64,000 nucleotides of DNA from Clostridiaceae bacterium (GCA_910575435.1 CAJTGI010000003.1:124001-188000), one strand, 5' to 3'; positions 33,379-42,663 are shown, numbered from the stretch's first letter. A program made the numbers and translations. Notes: generated from the letters alone by a model not told the origin.

Positions 33379-33648
33379 ATGGATAAACAAGATATGGCAC
33401 TATTAATTGAAGTAGAAGATTATTTGATTAGACTTGATAGAGTGCTACAACAACTAACGGGATACGGATATGCAGACGGCGATTTCGCAAAATTAGGCAA
33501 CGTGTATGATGTAATATATCGGAATGCAAAACCATATCTGCCTGCAAACGTGGAATGGGATGTTGAATTATATGATATTATCACAAATCAGGAATTATCC
33601 TGTGAAGAACGCGCAAATATTTTATTGAGTAGACATACCAAATCCTAA
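33379..33648 (+). CDS. small acidic protein between two XRE repressors
   Basis: An 89-residue acidic protein ('MDKQDMALLIEVEDYLIRLDRVLQQLTGYGYADGDFAKL') preceded by GGAGG; the ATG at 33364 contains this ribosome site and was rejected. I do not recognise the family. Its own promoter carries two copies of the XRE operator, so it is likely the gene controlled by the flanking repressors. Confidence 0.65.
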   Translation: MDKQDMALLIEVEDYLIRLDRVLQQLTGYGYADGDFAKLGNVYDVIYRNAKPYLPANVEWDVELYDIITNQELSCEERANILLSRHTKS

Positions 33649-33746
33649 TTTTTTTTACCCTGAATTCGCTCCATAGAACTACTTCTGGATTTATAGATTC
33701 TGTATTGTGATCTTCAATACTCCTATACTATCTTTGGAAGAAGAAG

Positions 33747-33757
33747 TAGTTCTATAG
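33747..33757 (+). promoter_or_regulatory. XRE operator before second repressor gene
   Basis: TAGTTCTATAG (33747-33757) overlaps the ribosome-site region of the second XRE gene, with CATAGAACTA at 33672-33681 and a TATACT (33724-33729) between them. This suggests autoregulation. Confidence 0.5.
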
Positions 33758-33768
33758 GAGGAATGTAT

Positions 33769-34086
33769 ATGGACCTGAGGATTATAGGATGCCGAATAAA
33801 GGAAATAAGAGAAAAGAAAAATCTAACGCAGGAGGAATTAGCTGATTTAGCAGAAATAAGCTCTACACATATCAGTGTTATTGAGCGTGGCGTGAAAGTC
33901 CCGAAGTTGGATACATTCATAGCAATCGCAAATGCTTTGGACGTATCTGCAGACGAGCTATTGGTTGGAATAGTAAATTGTTCCGTTTTGGGAGTGGCAA
34001 ATCAACTGTCTGAAACATTATCAAAACTGCCAAATTGCGAACAGAAAAAAATACTTAATGCCATTAGGGTTCTTATTGACGAATGA
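33769..34086 (+). CDS. XRE-family repressor 2
   Basis: A 105-residue paralogue of the first repressor with the same HTH ('IKEIREKKNLTQEELADLAEISSTHISVIERGVKVPKLDTFIAIANALDVSADELL'). The recognition helix is nearly identical (TTHLSVIERGVKVPKL vs STHISVIERGVKVPKL), so both probably read the same operator. Start 33769 is 7 bases after GGAGG; the ATG at 33763 is too close to it. Confidence 0.8.
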   Translation: MDLRIIGCRIKEIREKKNLTQEELADLAEISSTHISVIERGVKVPKLDTFIAIANALDVSADELLVGIVNCSVLGVANQLSETLSKLPNCEQKKILNAIRVLIDE

Positions 34087-34224
34087 TTTTTTTGAAATAT
34101 TTACAAAGTTGATGATTAGATTACTGGATAGGAAGAAATGAGCATATAACCAGATACTAGGAAGAAAAACGATGGCATATCAGATGGCTATGGCAAGTTT
34201 TTTTGACGCATCAACTGAACAATA

Positions 34225-34262
34225 ATCAAAAATAAAGAGAGGTTCAAAATAAACCTCTCTCA
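34225..34262 (-). terminator. terminator of the Rpn-like gene
   Basis: GAGAGGTT / AACCTCTC (8-bp stem, 7-base loop, 34237-34259), followed on the minus strand by TTTATTTTTG. Confidence 0.75.
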
Positions 34263-34267
34263 AATGA

Positions 34268-35215
34268 TTAAATTTGTTCTAATATTTCCTTTACCTGTTC
34301 CACGGAAAGGGATAGCCTTTCTGCGATTTTATCAATGGTGAAGTCCAGTTCATGCAAGATTGCCACTTTTCCCTCAAGTCTGCCCCTGCGCTCGCCTTCA
34401 ATCTCGCCCTCGAGTCTGCCCTTGCGCTCGCCTTCAATTTCGCCCTCAAGTCTACCCTTCGCAATCATCCGATCCGCATAGGTTTCCAATACTTCTCCGC
34501 CCATAACTGCATTCACCTCCCGTTTCATCTCTTGATTTTCCTCAAAGAGATAACTTGCCAGCCTATTTGTAAAGTCTATGATGTTTGACATATCGTATTC
34601 ATTGAGCAGCCCTTCGTCTCTGGCATCAAGCATTCCCCGATAGAATGCTTCGTATTCTGCGGAAATCTTGCTCAGAACTTCTTTTCCAGCATGCTCATAT
34701 TTCATTATAGCGTATGGAATCAAAAAATACAATTGCTTTCCGATAATGTCGTCTTCCGTGTATTGCTGGACCTTGATGATGGGAACTCGGTATGTCACTG
34801 TCGCATTGTCTGGAAAGACGACCTCCATCTGGATCTCGTCCGGCGTGGTCTTCCCGTGGCGGAGATACAGCACGGCGGATTCCGGGAATCTGATTCTGTA
34901 TCCCTGGCTTGTTTTTTCTACATTTTCCAGAGCAATGTGGAAATCATACTCTACCATCCGAAGCGCCATGGTGCCATCGGGACTGCTCTGGCATTCCAAA
35001 TGGTAGATTTTGTTGCCGATGCGTATGGCGGAATCGGTAATCCGTTCAGCTAGGCTTTTGCCGTGTTCAGACAGTATATGGTGCTCGCCTGAGAGCAGTT
35101 CTATCTTTTCCGTTATCGGATAGTTTTTGCGGAATGCTTCGTTGATCAGCGGTATGAGCAGATGCGGATTCTTCTCGCACAGCGTGCGGAAAATGTCGTC
35201 AAAGAGTTGTGCCAT
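34268..35215 (-). CDS. Rpn/PD-(D/E)XK nuclease family protein
   Basis: The 315-residue protein belongs to the Rpn recombination-promoting nuclease group often labelled PD-(D/E)XK transposase. The nuclease core is visible in the N-terminal third: 'RITDSAIRIGNKIYHLECQSSPDG' with the motif Asp and E-x-Q residues (about 60-76). The C-terminus has two almost identical repeats of 'KGRLEGEIEGER' (about 252-280), encoded by 36-bp DNA repeats, and a DNA-binding-like final helix ('IDKIAERLSLSVEQVKEILEQ'). No partner genes or terminal repeats are seen. It was probably spread by transfer; it is flanked by long AT-rich spacers. Confidence 0.8.
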   Translation of the reverse strand: MAQLFDDIFRTLCEKNPHLLIPLINEAFRKNYPITEKIELLSGEHHILSEHGKSLAERITDSAIRIGNKIYHLECQSSPDGTMALRMVEYDFHIALENVEKTSQGYRIRFPESAVLYLRHGKTTPDEIQMEVVFPDNATVTYRVPIIKVQQYTEDDIIGKQLYFLIPYAIMKYEHAGKEVLSKISAEYEAFYRGMLDARDEGLLNEYDMSNIIDFTNRLASYLFEENQEMKREVNAVMGGEVLETYADRMIAKGRLEGEIEGERKGRLEGEIEGERRGRLEGKVAILHELDFTIDKIAERLSLSVEQVKEILEQI

Positions 35216-35945
35216 CTAATTTCCTTTCTCTGTAGTGTAAATATGGATTTGCTTTAATGAACTATGAACGGTGAAGCATTGAATAGTAGTTTTGACTATT
35301 GTATGAGAAAATATATTCTTTTGCAAGAGGCAAATTTTCCGATTTGAGTCAGTAGGTGAAAATGCACAAACATCAGTATAGCCATCGGTCTGAAAATAAG
35401 GCGAAGCTCCAATGTAATAGGGGAATGTGCTGACTATTCTCAATTTTAAATATTGATTGATATCTTGTCATATTGCACAAAAGTCAAATGACCTTTTTTA
35501 TGTTTCCAATCATAGAAAAAGCGTTGCAAAAAGAATAATTTGGAGATATGCCGAAATCATGTGAAATATTTTGTGCAGTTTTATTTTCTGTGGTAATATT
35601 GCACAATCATTTTCTGCAGTAAATTCTATTTTCATTTGATGATATATATAGATGCTTCCGTGATGTATGGCATCAGCCGTAACTGAAAAAAGGCATATAT
35701 GATGCATCCATTTGCCTTCTCTGGGTTAGATAGTATCGTTATTCTAGTTCATAGTAGAAACGCTCTCTTTTTCTGGATTTATTATGGGGGATTTTCTGTT
35801 GTTATACAATGTAAATCTACATTTTTATGCTTGCCATATCAGAAGGGAAAAGATAGAATAAAAACTGTGAATGGTATTTTATAATTCTGTTCCGGGTTGA
35901 GAGTGCATAGGCGCTGAACTATTATTAAGCAAGGAGGATAGGGGA
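35216..35945. other. 730-bp AT-rich intergenic region
   Basis: The left part holds a minus-strand promoter for the Rpn gene: TTGCAA (35326-35321), 17-base spacer, TACAAT (35303-35298). The right part holds the promoter of the GyrI-like gene. Between them I see no gene, repeat or RNA; short frames there have no ribosome sites. Confidence 0.5.
35831..35859 (+). promoter_or_regulatory. promoter of GyrI-like gene
   Basis: TTGCCA (35831-35836), 17-base spacer, TAGAAT (35854-35859), about 85 bases before the gene. The stretch GCTTGCCATATCA is shared with the chemotaxis-receptor promoter at 36622. Confidence 0.7.
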
Positions 35946-36578
35946 ATGGCGTTTGATTATAAGAAGGAATACAAGGAATTTTATCTGCCAAAGAACAGGC
36001 CGAGCATCATTGCCATACCGAAGATGAATTTTATCGCCGTTCGGGGGCAGGGCGATCCGAATCAGGAAGATGGAGAGTATAAGCAGTCCATCGGCATGCT
36101 GTATGGTATTGCTTTTACCATCAAGATGAGCAAGAAGGGGTCTCATCAGATTGAGGGATATTTTGATTATGTGGTGCCCCCCCTGGAGGGATTGTGGTGG
36201 CAGGAGGGCGTGAAGGGCATAGATTATGCCCGCAAGGAGAGTTTCCAGTGGATTAGCATGATTCGCTTGCCGGATTTTGTTGCCAAGTCGGATTTTGAAT
36301 GGGCGGTGGAAGAAGCCACAAAGAAAAAGAAGACGGACTTTTCCAAGGTGGAGTTCCTAGCCTGCGATGAGGGGCTGTGCGTGCAGTGCATGCATATTGG
36401 TCCATATGATGACGAGCCTGCGACGGTTCGGATGATGCATGAATTTATGGAGGAACAGGGATATGCGCTGGATATTACGGAGAAGCGCCTCCATCATGAG
36501 ATTTATCTGAGCGATGCCAGGCGGGTGGCACCAGAAAAGCTAAGGACGGTAATTCGCCATCCCATTAGGAAGGCATGA
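35946..36578 (+). CDS. GyrI-like small-molecule-binding protein
   Basis: A 210-residue stand-alone GyrI-like domain protein, marked by 'YKEFYLPKNRPSIIAIPKMNFIAVRGQGDPN', 'GMLYGIAFTIKM' and 'CMHIGPYDDEPATVRMMHEFM...HHEIYLSDARRVAPEKL'. These folds bind hydrophobic or xenobiotic ligands; some members hydrolyse them. No DNA-binding domain is fused. AAGGAGGATAGGGGA precedes the ATG. It has its own promoter and precedes a chemotaxis operon; no functional link is apparent apart from promoter similarity. Confidence 0.8.
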   Translation: MAFDYKKEYKEFYLPKNRPSIIAIPKMNFIAVRGQGDPNQEDGEYKQSIGMLYGIAFTIKMSKKGSHQIEGYFDYVVPPLEGLWWQEGVKGIDYARKESFQWISMIRLPDFVAKSDFEWAVEEATKKKKTDFSKVEFLACDEGLCVQCMHIGPYDDEPATVRMMHEFMEEQGYALDITEKRLHHEIYLSDARRVAPEKLRTVIRHPIRKA

Positions 36579-36621
36579 ATGTCTTTTCTTTGCTGTTACA
36601 ATTTAAATAGTAACCTTTTGC

Positions 36622-36650
36622 TTGCCATATCATGATAAAAAAGATAAAAT
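36622..36650 (+). promoter_or_regulatory. promoter of chemotaxis-receptor/metH operon
   Basis: TTGCCA (36622-36627), 17-base spacer, TAAAAT (36645-36650), with the same GCTTGCCATATCA context as the promoter at 35831. It is a sigma-A-type site, not the TAAA-N15-GCCGATAT form of motility sigma factors. Confidence 0.65.
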
Positions 36651-36683
36651 AGACGCAGTATATTTTGAATGGAGGAAAAAGAT

Positions 36684-38633
36684 GTGAACATCAAGAAGAA
36701 AATAGTTGTTAATACCTTGTTGATTGTAATGGTTGTGGCAGTAGTCCTGATGCTGGTTATGACCGCATCTATGAAAACCTTAACCAATGAAGTGATGCAG
36801 GATGTGCTTCCCTCTATGATTAAGACGGCATCTCAGAATATAGAGGCGAATATGCATATGCTGGCTGACAGAATCTTTATGATCGGGGATAATGATGTAA
36901 TTACCCAGAAAGACTCTTCCCTTAAGGAAAAACGAGATGTGCTGCGGAAGGCCCAGTCTGGTATTGAATTTGTATGGCTGGGGCTTTATGATGCCAAGGG
37001 AAAGCTTTACCTGGGGGATCAGTCTTGTCCGAAAGAGATCGGGAATACGGCCATGTTTCCCCTGCTGGGCGAGACCCAGAATCTGGTAATCGACGACGTG
37101 ACTTCCTCTGACGGGCAACTGGAGTTTGCGGTGGGGATTCCAATTATGTCAAACGAGGAACTTTTATATTATCTGGTGGGAAATTATAAATATGATATAT
37201 TGAACGATGTGATGACCAATATCAACTTGAGCGTGAATGCCGATGCCTATATTGTGAATCAGGAAGGCAAGATTATGGGCAATCGGGACCAGGGGCTTGT
37301 GGCTGACCAGGCAAATATCCAGGATGAAACCAAGTTGAAAGGGCTGCTGCAGAAGGTGTCTTCTGGCGTTACGGGAGTATCTTTGATGGAGGCATCAGGG
37401 AAGACTTCCTATGTGAGCTATGCTCCGATCAATGGCACCAGATGGTACCTGGCTGTCATTGTTCCCCAGAATGACTTTATGGGGCCGGCGGATGAAAGCA
37501 TCCTGTTCAGCATGGCCGTGACGGGCATATTGCTGGCTCTGGCGATTATTTTTACTTTTAGGTTCTCTTCAAAGATTCAGAAGTCATTGAAAAAAGTGAC
37601 GGGCAGGATAGGTCTGCTGGCGAAGGGAGACTTAAAGACTCCTACGGAAATCATTCGCTCCAAGGATGAGACGGGAGCGTTATCCCAGGCGTTGAGCGAT
37701 ACTGTGGAGAGTATCAATGGATATATTTCTGAACTTTCTGATATTTTAGAAAGTATGTCCGGGGGCAATTTCAAGGTAGAGGTGCAGGGAACTTTTGACG
37801 GTGATTTTGTCGTAATGAAAGAGTCGCTGAATAAGATTATCAGTTCTATGAACCAGATGCTCAAGTCCATTAAGAAGTCTTCCCAGGAAGTATTAATGAC
37901 GGCGAACATCGTTTCGGAGAGTGCAGGACAGGTACATAATGGCTCTACAGAGCAGTCAAATTCCCTGAACGTGCTATCTCAGGAGACTGCGGCCATTGAG
38001 AAAAATATCCAAGACGTGGATAGCAATACGAGCCTTGTGGGCAATCTGATGGGGACGGCAAAGGAAAGCATTGGCACGGGCAATGAGAACATGACGAATC
38101 TTTTGGATGCCATGGAAGACATTAACCGCAATGCCATGGAGATTACCAAGATTACCAAGTATATGGAGGATATTTCGTTCCAGACAAATATCCTGGCATT
38201 GAATGCGTCTGTGGAGGCGTCCAGGGCGGGAAGCGCTGGAGCCGGGTTTGCAGTGGTCGCCGAGGAAGTGAGGAATCTGGCAGCCCAGAGCGCAGATTCT
38301 TCCCAGCACACCACGGAAATGATCAATGAATCCCTGGAGGCAATCAAGCAGGGTGCGGTTTACGCGAAGAAAGTTGCGGAATCCTTCCATGATATTGAAG
38401 AGGTTTCCAACGACATTTCTGTCATTACAGAGCGTTTGTCTGAGAGTGTTGGCGTTCAGAAAAATTCTCTTGAAAATATGTCTGGCCAGATTGCCCAGAT
38501 TCGTGATTTCGCCCAGCAGAATCTTGATGCAAGCTATGAGAGTTCCACAGCCAGCCAGAAATTGAACAAGCAGGCTCAGCATCTCCAGTATGTATCGGGG
38601 CAATTTAAGTTAAGGGAGGATGGGGAAATATGA
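36684..38633 (+). CDS. methyl-accepting chemotaxis protein
   Basis: A 649-residue receptor beginning at GTG (8 bases after GGAGG; the upstream ATG contains that site). Order: N-terminal transmembrane helix (about 6-30), extracellular Cache-like sensor domain (about 35-275), second transmembrane helix (about 278-298, 'ILFSMAVTGILLALAIIFTFRF'), HAMP, and a cytoplasmic coiled-coil signalling domain with the conserved hairpin tip ('ISFQTNILALNASVEASRAG...FAVVAEEVRNLAAQSADSS'). It signals to CheA/CheW. Its stop codon overlaps the next start (ATGA), showing operon structure with an FMN-binding lipoprotein and metH. Confidence 0.9.
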   Translation: MNIKKKIVVNTLLIVMVVAVVLMLVMTASMKTLTNEVMQDVLPSMIKTASQNIEANMHMLADRIFMIGDNDVITQKDSSLKEKRDVLRKAQSGIEFVWLGLYDAKGKLYLGDQSCPKEIGNTAMFPLLGETQNLVIDDVTSSDGQLEFAVGIPIMSNEELLYYLVGNYKYDILNDVMTNINLSVNADAYIVNQEGKIMGNRDQGLVADQANIQDETKLKGLLQKVSSGVTGVSLMEASGKTSYVSYAPINGTRWYLAVIVPQNDFMGPADESILFSMAVTGILLALAIIFTFRFSSKIQKSLKKVTGRIGLLAKGDLKTPTEIIRSKDETGALSQALSDTVESINGYISELSDILESMSGGNFKVEVQGTFDGDFVVMKESLNKIISSMNQMLKSIKKSSQEVLMTANIVSESAGQVHNGSTEQSNSLNVLSQETAAIEKNIQDVDSNTSLVGNLMGTAKESIGTGNENMTNLLDAMEDINRNAMEITKITKYMEDISFQTNILALNASVEASRAGSAGAGFAVVAEEVRNLAAQSADSSQHTTEMINESLEAIKQGAVYAKKVAESFHDIEEVSNDISVITERLSESVGVQKNSLENMSGQIAQIRDFAQQNLDASYESSTASQKLNKQAQHLQYVSGQFKLREDGEI

Positions 38634-39085
38634 AAAAAATCATGATTTGCGCGCTGTCAATATGTTTGCTGGCATGCAGCCTGCTCACATCCTGCGGAGA
38701 AAAGGAAGGGATGCAGGATGGCTATTACACCGCAGAATTGTCGGAATACCATTTTGGCTGGAAGGAGTTTGTCACCATATGCGTGATGGAGGACAAGATC
38801 GTTTCGGTGGAGTACAATGCGAAGAATCCAAGTGGCTTTATTAAGTCCTGGGACATTGCATATATGAGAAATATGAATTCGGTGCAGGGAACATATCCGA
38901 ACAAATATACCCGCACCTATGGGGCGCAGCTTTTGGAGGAGCAGAATGCGGATCATCTGGACGCGGTGAGCGGGGCAAGTTCCTCCGGCAAGAATTTTAA
39001 TAAGCTGGCTGCTGCAGTTTTGGAAAAGGCGAAAAAAGGCGACACGTCCATTGCGATTGTGGAAGTAGAGTCGGAAGGGGAATAG
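38630..39085 (+). CDS. FMN-binding-domain lipoprotein
   Basis: A 151-residue protein with a lipoprotein signal (lipobox LTSC, Cys22) and a single FMN-binding domain. The flavinylation motif is 'DAVSGASSSG' (about residues 112-121; ApbE transferase attaches FMN to the Ser/Thr of SGAS/T-x-x-S/T). Such proteins pass electrons at the outer face of the membrane. It overlaps the chemotaxis receptor by 4 bases and precedes metH by 4 bases; this arrangement hints at a redox link with the sensor, which is inference. Confidence 0.85.
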   Translation: MKKIMICALSICLLACSLLTSCGEKEGMQDGYYTAELSEYHFGWKEFVTICVMEDKIVSVEYNAKNPSGFIKSWDIAYMRNMNSVQGTYPNKYTRTYGAQLLEEQNADHLDAVSGASSSGKNFNKLAAAVLEKAKKGDTSIAIVEVESEGE

Positions 39086-39089
39086 AGAG

Positions 39090-41579
39090 ATGACAAGACA
39101 GGAGTTTTATGAGAGAGTTACCCGGTCGAAACTGATTTTAGATGGTGCCACTGGGTCCAATCTGCAGAAGCGGGGGCTTCCGGCGGGGGTTTGCCCGGAA
39201 GAATGGATTCTGGAACACCCGGAGGTGATGTGCGGGCTGCAGAGGGAGTATATCCGGAGTGGGACAGATATTTTGTATGCCCCCACATTTTCCGGCAACC
39301 GCATCAAGCTGGAGGAGTATGGGCTGGCAGATGGGCTGGTGCAGATGAATCGGGAACTGGTGGCCATCTCTAAGAGGGCGGTGGAGGAGGAGCATGCCCA
39401 GGGGCGGGTTCTGGTGGCGGGAGACCTGACCATGACCGGCAAGCAGGTGGAGCCCATGGGACCCCTGTCTTTTGAGGAACTGGTAACGATTTATAAGGAG
39501 CAGATTCAGGCTCTCGAGGCAGGGGGGGCAGACCTTCTGGTGGTGGAGACCATGATGAGCCTGCAGGAGTGTCGGGCGGCAGTGATTGCGGCAAAGGAGT
39601 GTTCTGAACTGCCCGTGATGGTGACCCTTTCTTTCAATGAGGATGGAAGAACCCTTTTTGGAACAGACCCCGCCACGGCGGCTCTGGTGCTGACGGCACT
39701 GGGCGTGGATGCCCTGGGGGTAAATTGCTCCGTGGGGCCGGACAGGATGGTGGACGTGGTGCGCCAGATGAAGGCATATGCGCACGTGCCGATAATCTGC
39801 AAGCCTAATGCAGGACTTCCCCAGATGGTGGCGGGGGAGACCGTCTACGATATGGGGCCCGAGGAATTTGCAGAAAATATGCTTCTTCTCGCCAGGGAGG
39901 GAGCAGATATTCTGGGAGGATGCTGCGGAACTACCCCGGAACACATCGGGAAAATGGTGCAGGCACTGGAGCGGGAGAATCTCGTATCTGAGGTGGCATT
40001 TATCGGGAGAAAGCATCATGTGATTCGCAGGGCGTTATCCAGCGAGCGGCTTACCAGGGATATTGCGTTGGATGGCAATTTTCTCGTGATTGGTGAGCGG
40101 ATTAATCCCACGGGAAAGAAGGCGTTGCAGGCACAGCTCCGGGAGGGGAAGCTGGATCTGGTGACGGAGATGGCGGAATCCCAAGAGGAGGCCGGAGCGG
40201 CTATTCTGGATGTGAATATGGGCATGAATGGCATTGACGAGAAGGAGATGATGCTCAAGGTGGTGAGGGAACTGTCCATCGTGACGGATTTGCCCCTTTC
40301 CATCGACTCCAGCCATGTGGACGTGGTGGAGGCGGCTCTCAGGATTTACCCTGGGCGGGCGCTGATTAACTCCATTTCCTTGGAGCCGGAGAAGTTTGAG
40401 AAGTTGATTCCCGTGGCGAAGAAATATGGTGCTATGTTTATCTTGCTGCCCCTGTCGGAGGAGGGGCTTCCCGAGGATCTGGAGGAGAAGAAGAGTATTA
40501 TCCGCACCATCTATGACGAGGCAATGGCTCAGGGGCTGGTGGCGGAGGATATCATCGTGGACGGGCTGGTGGCTACGGTGGGAGCCAATAAAAATGCGGC
40601 TTTGGAGGTCTTTGAGACCATATCCTACTGTAAGGGGGAACTGGGGCTTGCCACGGCCTGCGGCCTGTCCAATATCTCCTTTGGCCTGCCGGAGCGGATG
40701 TTTGTCAACAGTGCCTTCCTGACCATGGCGATTCAGGCGGGGCTGACCATGGCCATCGCCAATCCCTCCCAGGACTTGCTGATGCACGCTATGTATGCGG
40801 CAGATTTGCTCATGAATAAGCCGGAGGGGGATATCCGGTATATTGACCGGGTGTCGGAGCATAAGGTGACGGTGGTGTCCGGGGAGGTGTCCGCCGATGC
40901 CATTCAGAGTGCGGGAAGCGAGGTGGAAAAGAAGGCAGTATCAGAGAAAGGGGGCGGAGACCCGCTTTTTCAGGCGGTGGTGAAGGGCCGGAAGGAGAAG
41001 GTGCTGGAACTGGTGAGGGAAGCCATCCACCAGGGAAGGGATGCCCAGAAAATCATTGACGAGAGCCTGATTCCCGCCATCAACCATGTGGGAGAACTGT
41101 TTGACAAGCAGATTTATTACCTGCCCCAGCTGATTGCCAGCGCGGAGGCCATGGAGGGTGGCATTGGGGAACTGGAACCCATTCTTGCCGCCAGCCGCAC
41201 GGGAAAGAGCAAGGGGACGGTGGTAATTGCCACGGTAGAGCATGATATCCACGATATCGGGAAAAATCTGGTGGCATTGATGCTTCGGAATTACGGATAT
41301 CGGGTGGTGGATCTGGGAAAGGATGTGCCGGCGGAGGAGATTATTGATGCCGCCATTCGGGAAGATGCGGATATTATCGGACTGTCTGCCCTGATGACTA
41401 CGACGATGATGGAGATGAAGACCGTGGTAGAGCTGGCAAAGGAGAAGGGGGTTATGGCCAAGATTATCATTGGCGGTGCGGTGATTACCCAGGGCTTTGC
41501 GGATGAGATCGGGGCGGACGGCTATTCGGGGGATGCCCAGGAGGCGGTGGAACTGGTGGGGAGGATTTTGGGAAACTAA
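39090..41579 (+). CDS. metH: methionine synthase, cobalamin-dependent (short form)
   Basis: The 829-residue MetH has three of the usual four modules: homocysteine-binding barrel (about 1-300; zinc ligands in 'GVNCSVGP' and 'LGGCCGTTPEHI'), pterin/methyltetrahydrofolate domain (about 315-600; 'IGERINPTGKK', 'AAILDVNMG', 'SIDSSHVDVVEAAL') and B12-binding domain (about 620-829; 'EHDIHDIGKN' carries the DxHxxG cobalt-ligand motif at about 716). The C-terminal AdoMet reactivation domain is absent, as in many Clostridia that reactivate with a separate protein. It transfers methyl from methyltetrahydrofolate to homocysteine. Third gene of the chemotaxis-receptor operon. metA lies 22 kb downstream. 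Confidence 0.93.
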   Translation: MTRQEFYERVTRSKLILDGATGSNLQKRGLPAGVCPEEWILEHPEVMCGLQREYIRSGTDILYAPTFSGNRIKLEEYGLADGLVQMNRELVAISKRAVEEEHAQGRVLVAGDLTMTGKQVEPMGPLSFEELVTIYKEQIQALEAGGADLLVVETMMSLQECRAAVIAAKECSELPVMVTLSFNEDGRTLFGTDPATAALVLTALGVDALGVNCSVGPDRMVDVVRQMKAYAHVPIICKPNAGLPQMVAGETVYDMGPEEFAENMLLLAREGADILGGCCGTTPEHIGKMVQALERENLVSEVAFIGRKHHVIRRALSSERLTRDIALDGNFLVIGERINPTGKKALQAQLREGKLDLVTEMAESQEEAGAAILDVNMGMNGIDEKEMMLKVVRELSIVTDLPLSIDSSHVDVVEAALRIYPGRALINSISLEPEKFEKLIPVAKKYGAMFILLPLSEEGLPEDLEEKKSIIRTIYDEAMAQGLVAEDIIVDGLVATVGANKNAALEVFETISYCKGELGLATACGLSNISFGLPERMFVNSAFLTMAIQAGLTMAIANPSQDLLMHAMYAADLLMNKPEGDIRYIDRVSEHKVTVVSGEVSADAIQSAGSEVEKKAVSEKGGGDPLFQAVVKGRKEKVLELVREAIHQGRDAQKIIDESLIPAINHVGELFDKQIYYLPQLIASAEAMEGGIGELEPILAASRTGKSKGTVVIATVEHDIHDIGKNLVALMLRNYGYRVVDLGKDVPAEEIIDAAIREDADIIGLSALMTTTMMEMKTVVELAKEKGVMAKIIIGGAVITQGFADEIGADGYSGDAQEAVELVGRILGN

Positions 41580-41677
41580 CACTTTTCCATAAGGTTGTGT
41601 TGCCGAAGGTGGCATGTAAGGAAAGTGCGTTCGACTAATTGACGGGGAATGAACTATTGGGAGGAGTGATTCAGACT

Positions 41678-42217
41678 ATGCCTTTAGGATTAAGGCGTGG
41701 AACGGTTAGGCTGGAGCCTCATGATCTGAGGTGGGAGGAAGAGGCAGAGAAGGCGATCCGGATTATAAAACGCATTCTGGGAGAGGATGCGGTTGACGTG
41801 CAGCATGTTGGCAGCACGGCGATATCCGCGATATCTGCAAAACCTATCATTGATCTCGTTGTTGGAGTGAATGACTTGTCCCAAATCTTGGAATATAATG
41901 AACGCCTGCTACAGGAGGGGATTTATTATAGAAGTTCCGATGTTGCTAACCAGTTGCTTTATGTAATGGGCGATCTTGACAAGGATACAAGGACGCATCA
42001 TATTCATGTTGTCATATGGGGTGGGGCAGAGTGGAATGATTATGTGAATTTTCGGGATTATCTTAATTGCAATATTGATGTGGCTTTGCAGTACCAGCAG
42101 TTGAAAGAGCAGCTTGAAAGTAGGTTTTCAGATGACAGGCATGCCTATACCAAGGGAAAGCATGCTTTGATTGCCGCCATCTTGGAGCAGGCTGGTCAGC
42201 GGAGAGTTTCCGAGTAA
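41678..42217 (+). CDS. GrpB-family (UPF0157) nucleotidyltransferase-fold protein
   Basis: The 179-residue protein shows the GrpB pattern: 'DPRW-like' acid-rich start, 'VQHVGSTAISAISAKPIIDLVVGV' (nucleotidyltransferase-like core with the two Asp) and 'RTHHIHVV...NFRDYL'. Some members act on dephospho-CoA; most are of unknown function. The start at ATG 41678 follows GGGAGGAG by 13 bases; GTG 41666 is an alternative. Isolated gene with no clear partner. Confidence 0.8.
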   Translation: MPLGLRRGTVRLEPHDLRWEEEAEKAIRIIKRILGEDAVDVQHVGSTAISAISAKPIIDLVVGVNDLSQILEYNERLLQEGIYYRSSDVANQLLYVMGDLDKDTRTHHIHVVIWGGAEWNDYVNFRDYLNCNIDVALQYQQLKEQLESRFSDDRHAYTKGKHALIAAILEQAGQRRVSE

Positions 42218-42481
42218 TGGATGTATGGAGGACAGTTCAGATTTGCCCCCGATATTGCAATATTAGGATTAGCCACAGACTGCGAAAATGGTATGAGGCG
42301 AGGGGAGCGTAGCATATCGGGACAGAAAAATATGATTGCTTTCCTTTTACCTGCGGATATATGAGATACCCTCTAGTTGGGCAGTGAGTTTGGAACTGAT
42401 TAGCAGTAAGGAAGCAGTTTTGTTTTGTAGGAAAAGGCTTTGAAGAAAGACCATGTGAATGGGATGGATTCGGAATGTTAG
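42218..42481. other. intergenic region after grpB-like gene
   Basis: About 260 bases without a supported gene; several stops in every frame. It runs into the pseudogene fragment at 42482. Confidence 0.4.
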
Positions 42482-42663
42482 GAGATACTTGGTATTATTA
42501 AAAAATACGATCTTTTGCAGGATTGGAATGATGATGAGGAATTTAATTTGGAACGATATGTAGAGGTGAATATTTGGAGTGATGAGAAACACATAGACGG
42601 GCGATATGCATTAGCAGTGCAAAATGAGTATCAACCATCTTTTTATAAAGAAGATGGTTGATA
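42482..42663 (+). pseudogene. fragment of an unknown gene
   Basis: An open frame of about 59 codons with coding-like composition ('DEEFNLERYVEVNIWSDEK', 'RYALAVQNEYQPSFYKEDG') has no start codon, ends in TGA at 42659 and seems to continue in frame after the stop ('YYYENGYNRSK'). It looks like the tail of a disrupted gene. Family not recognised. Confidence 0.45.
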
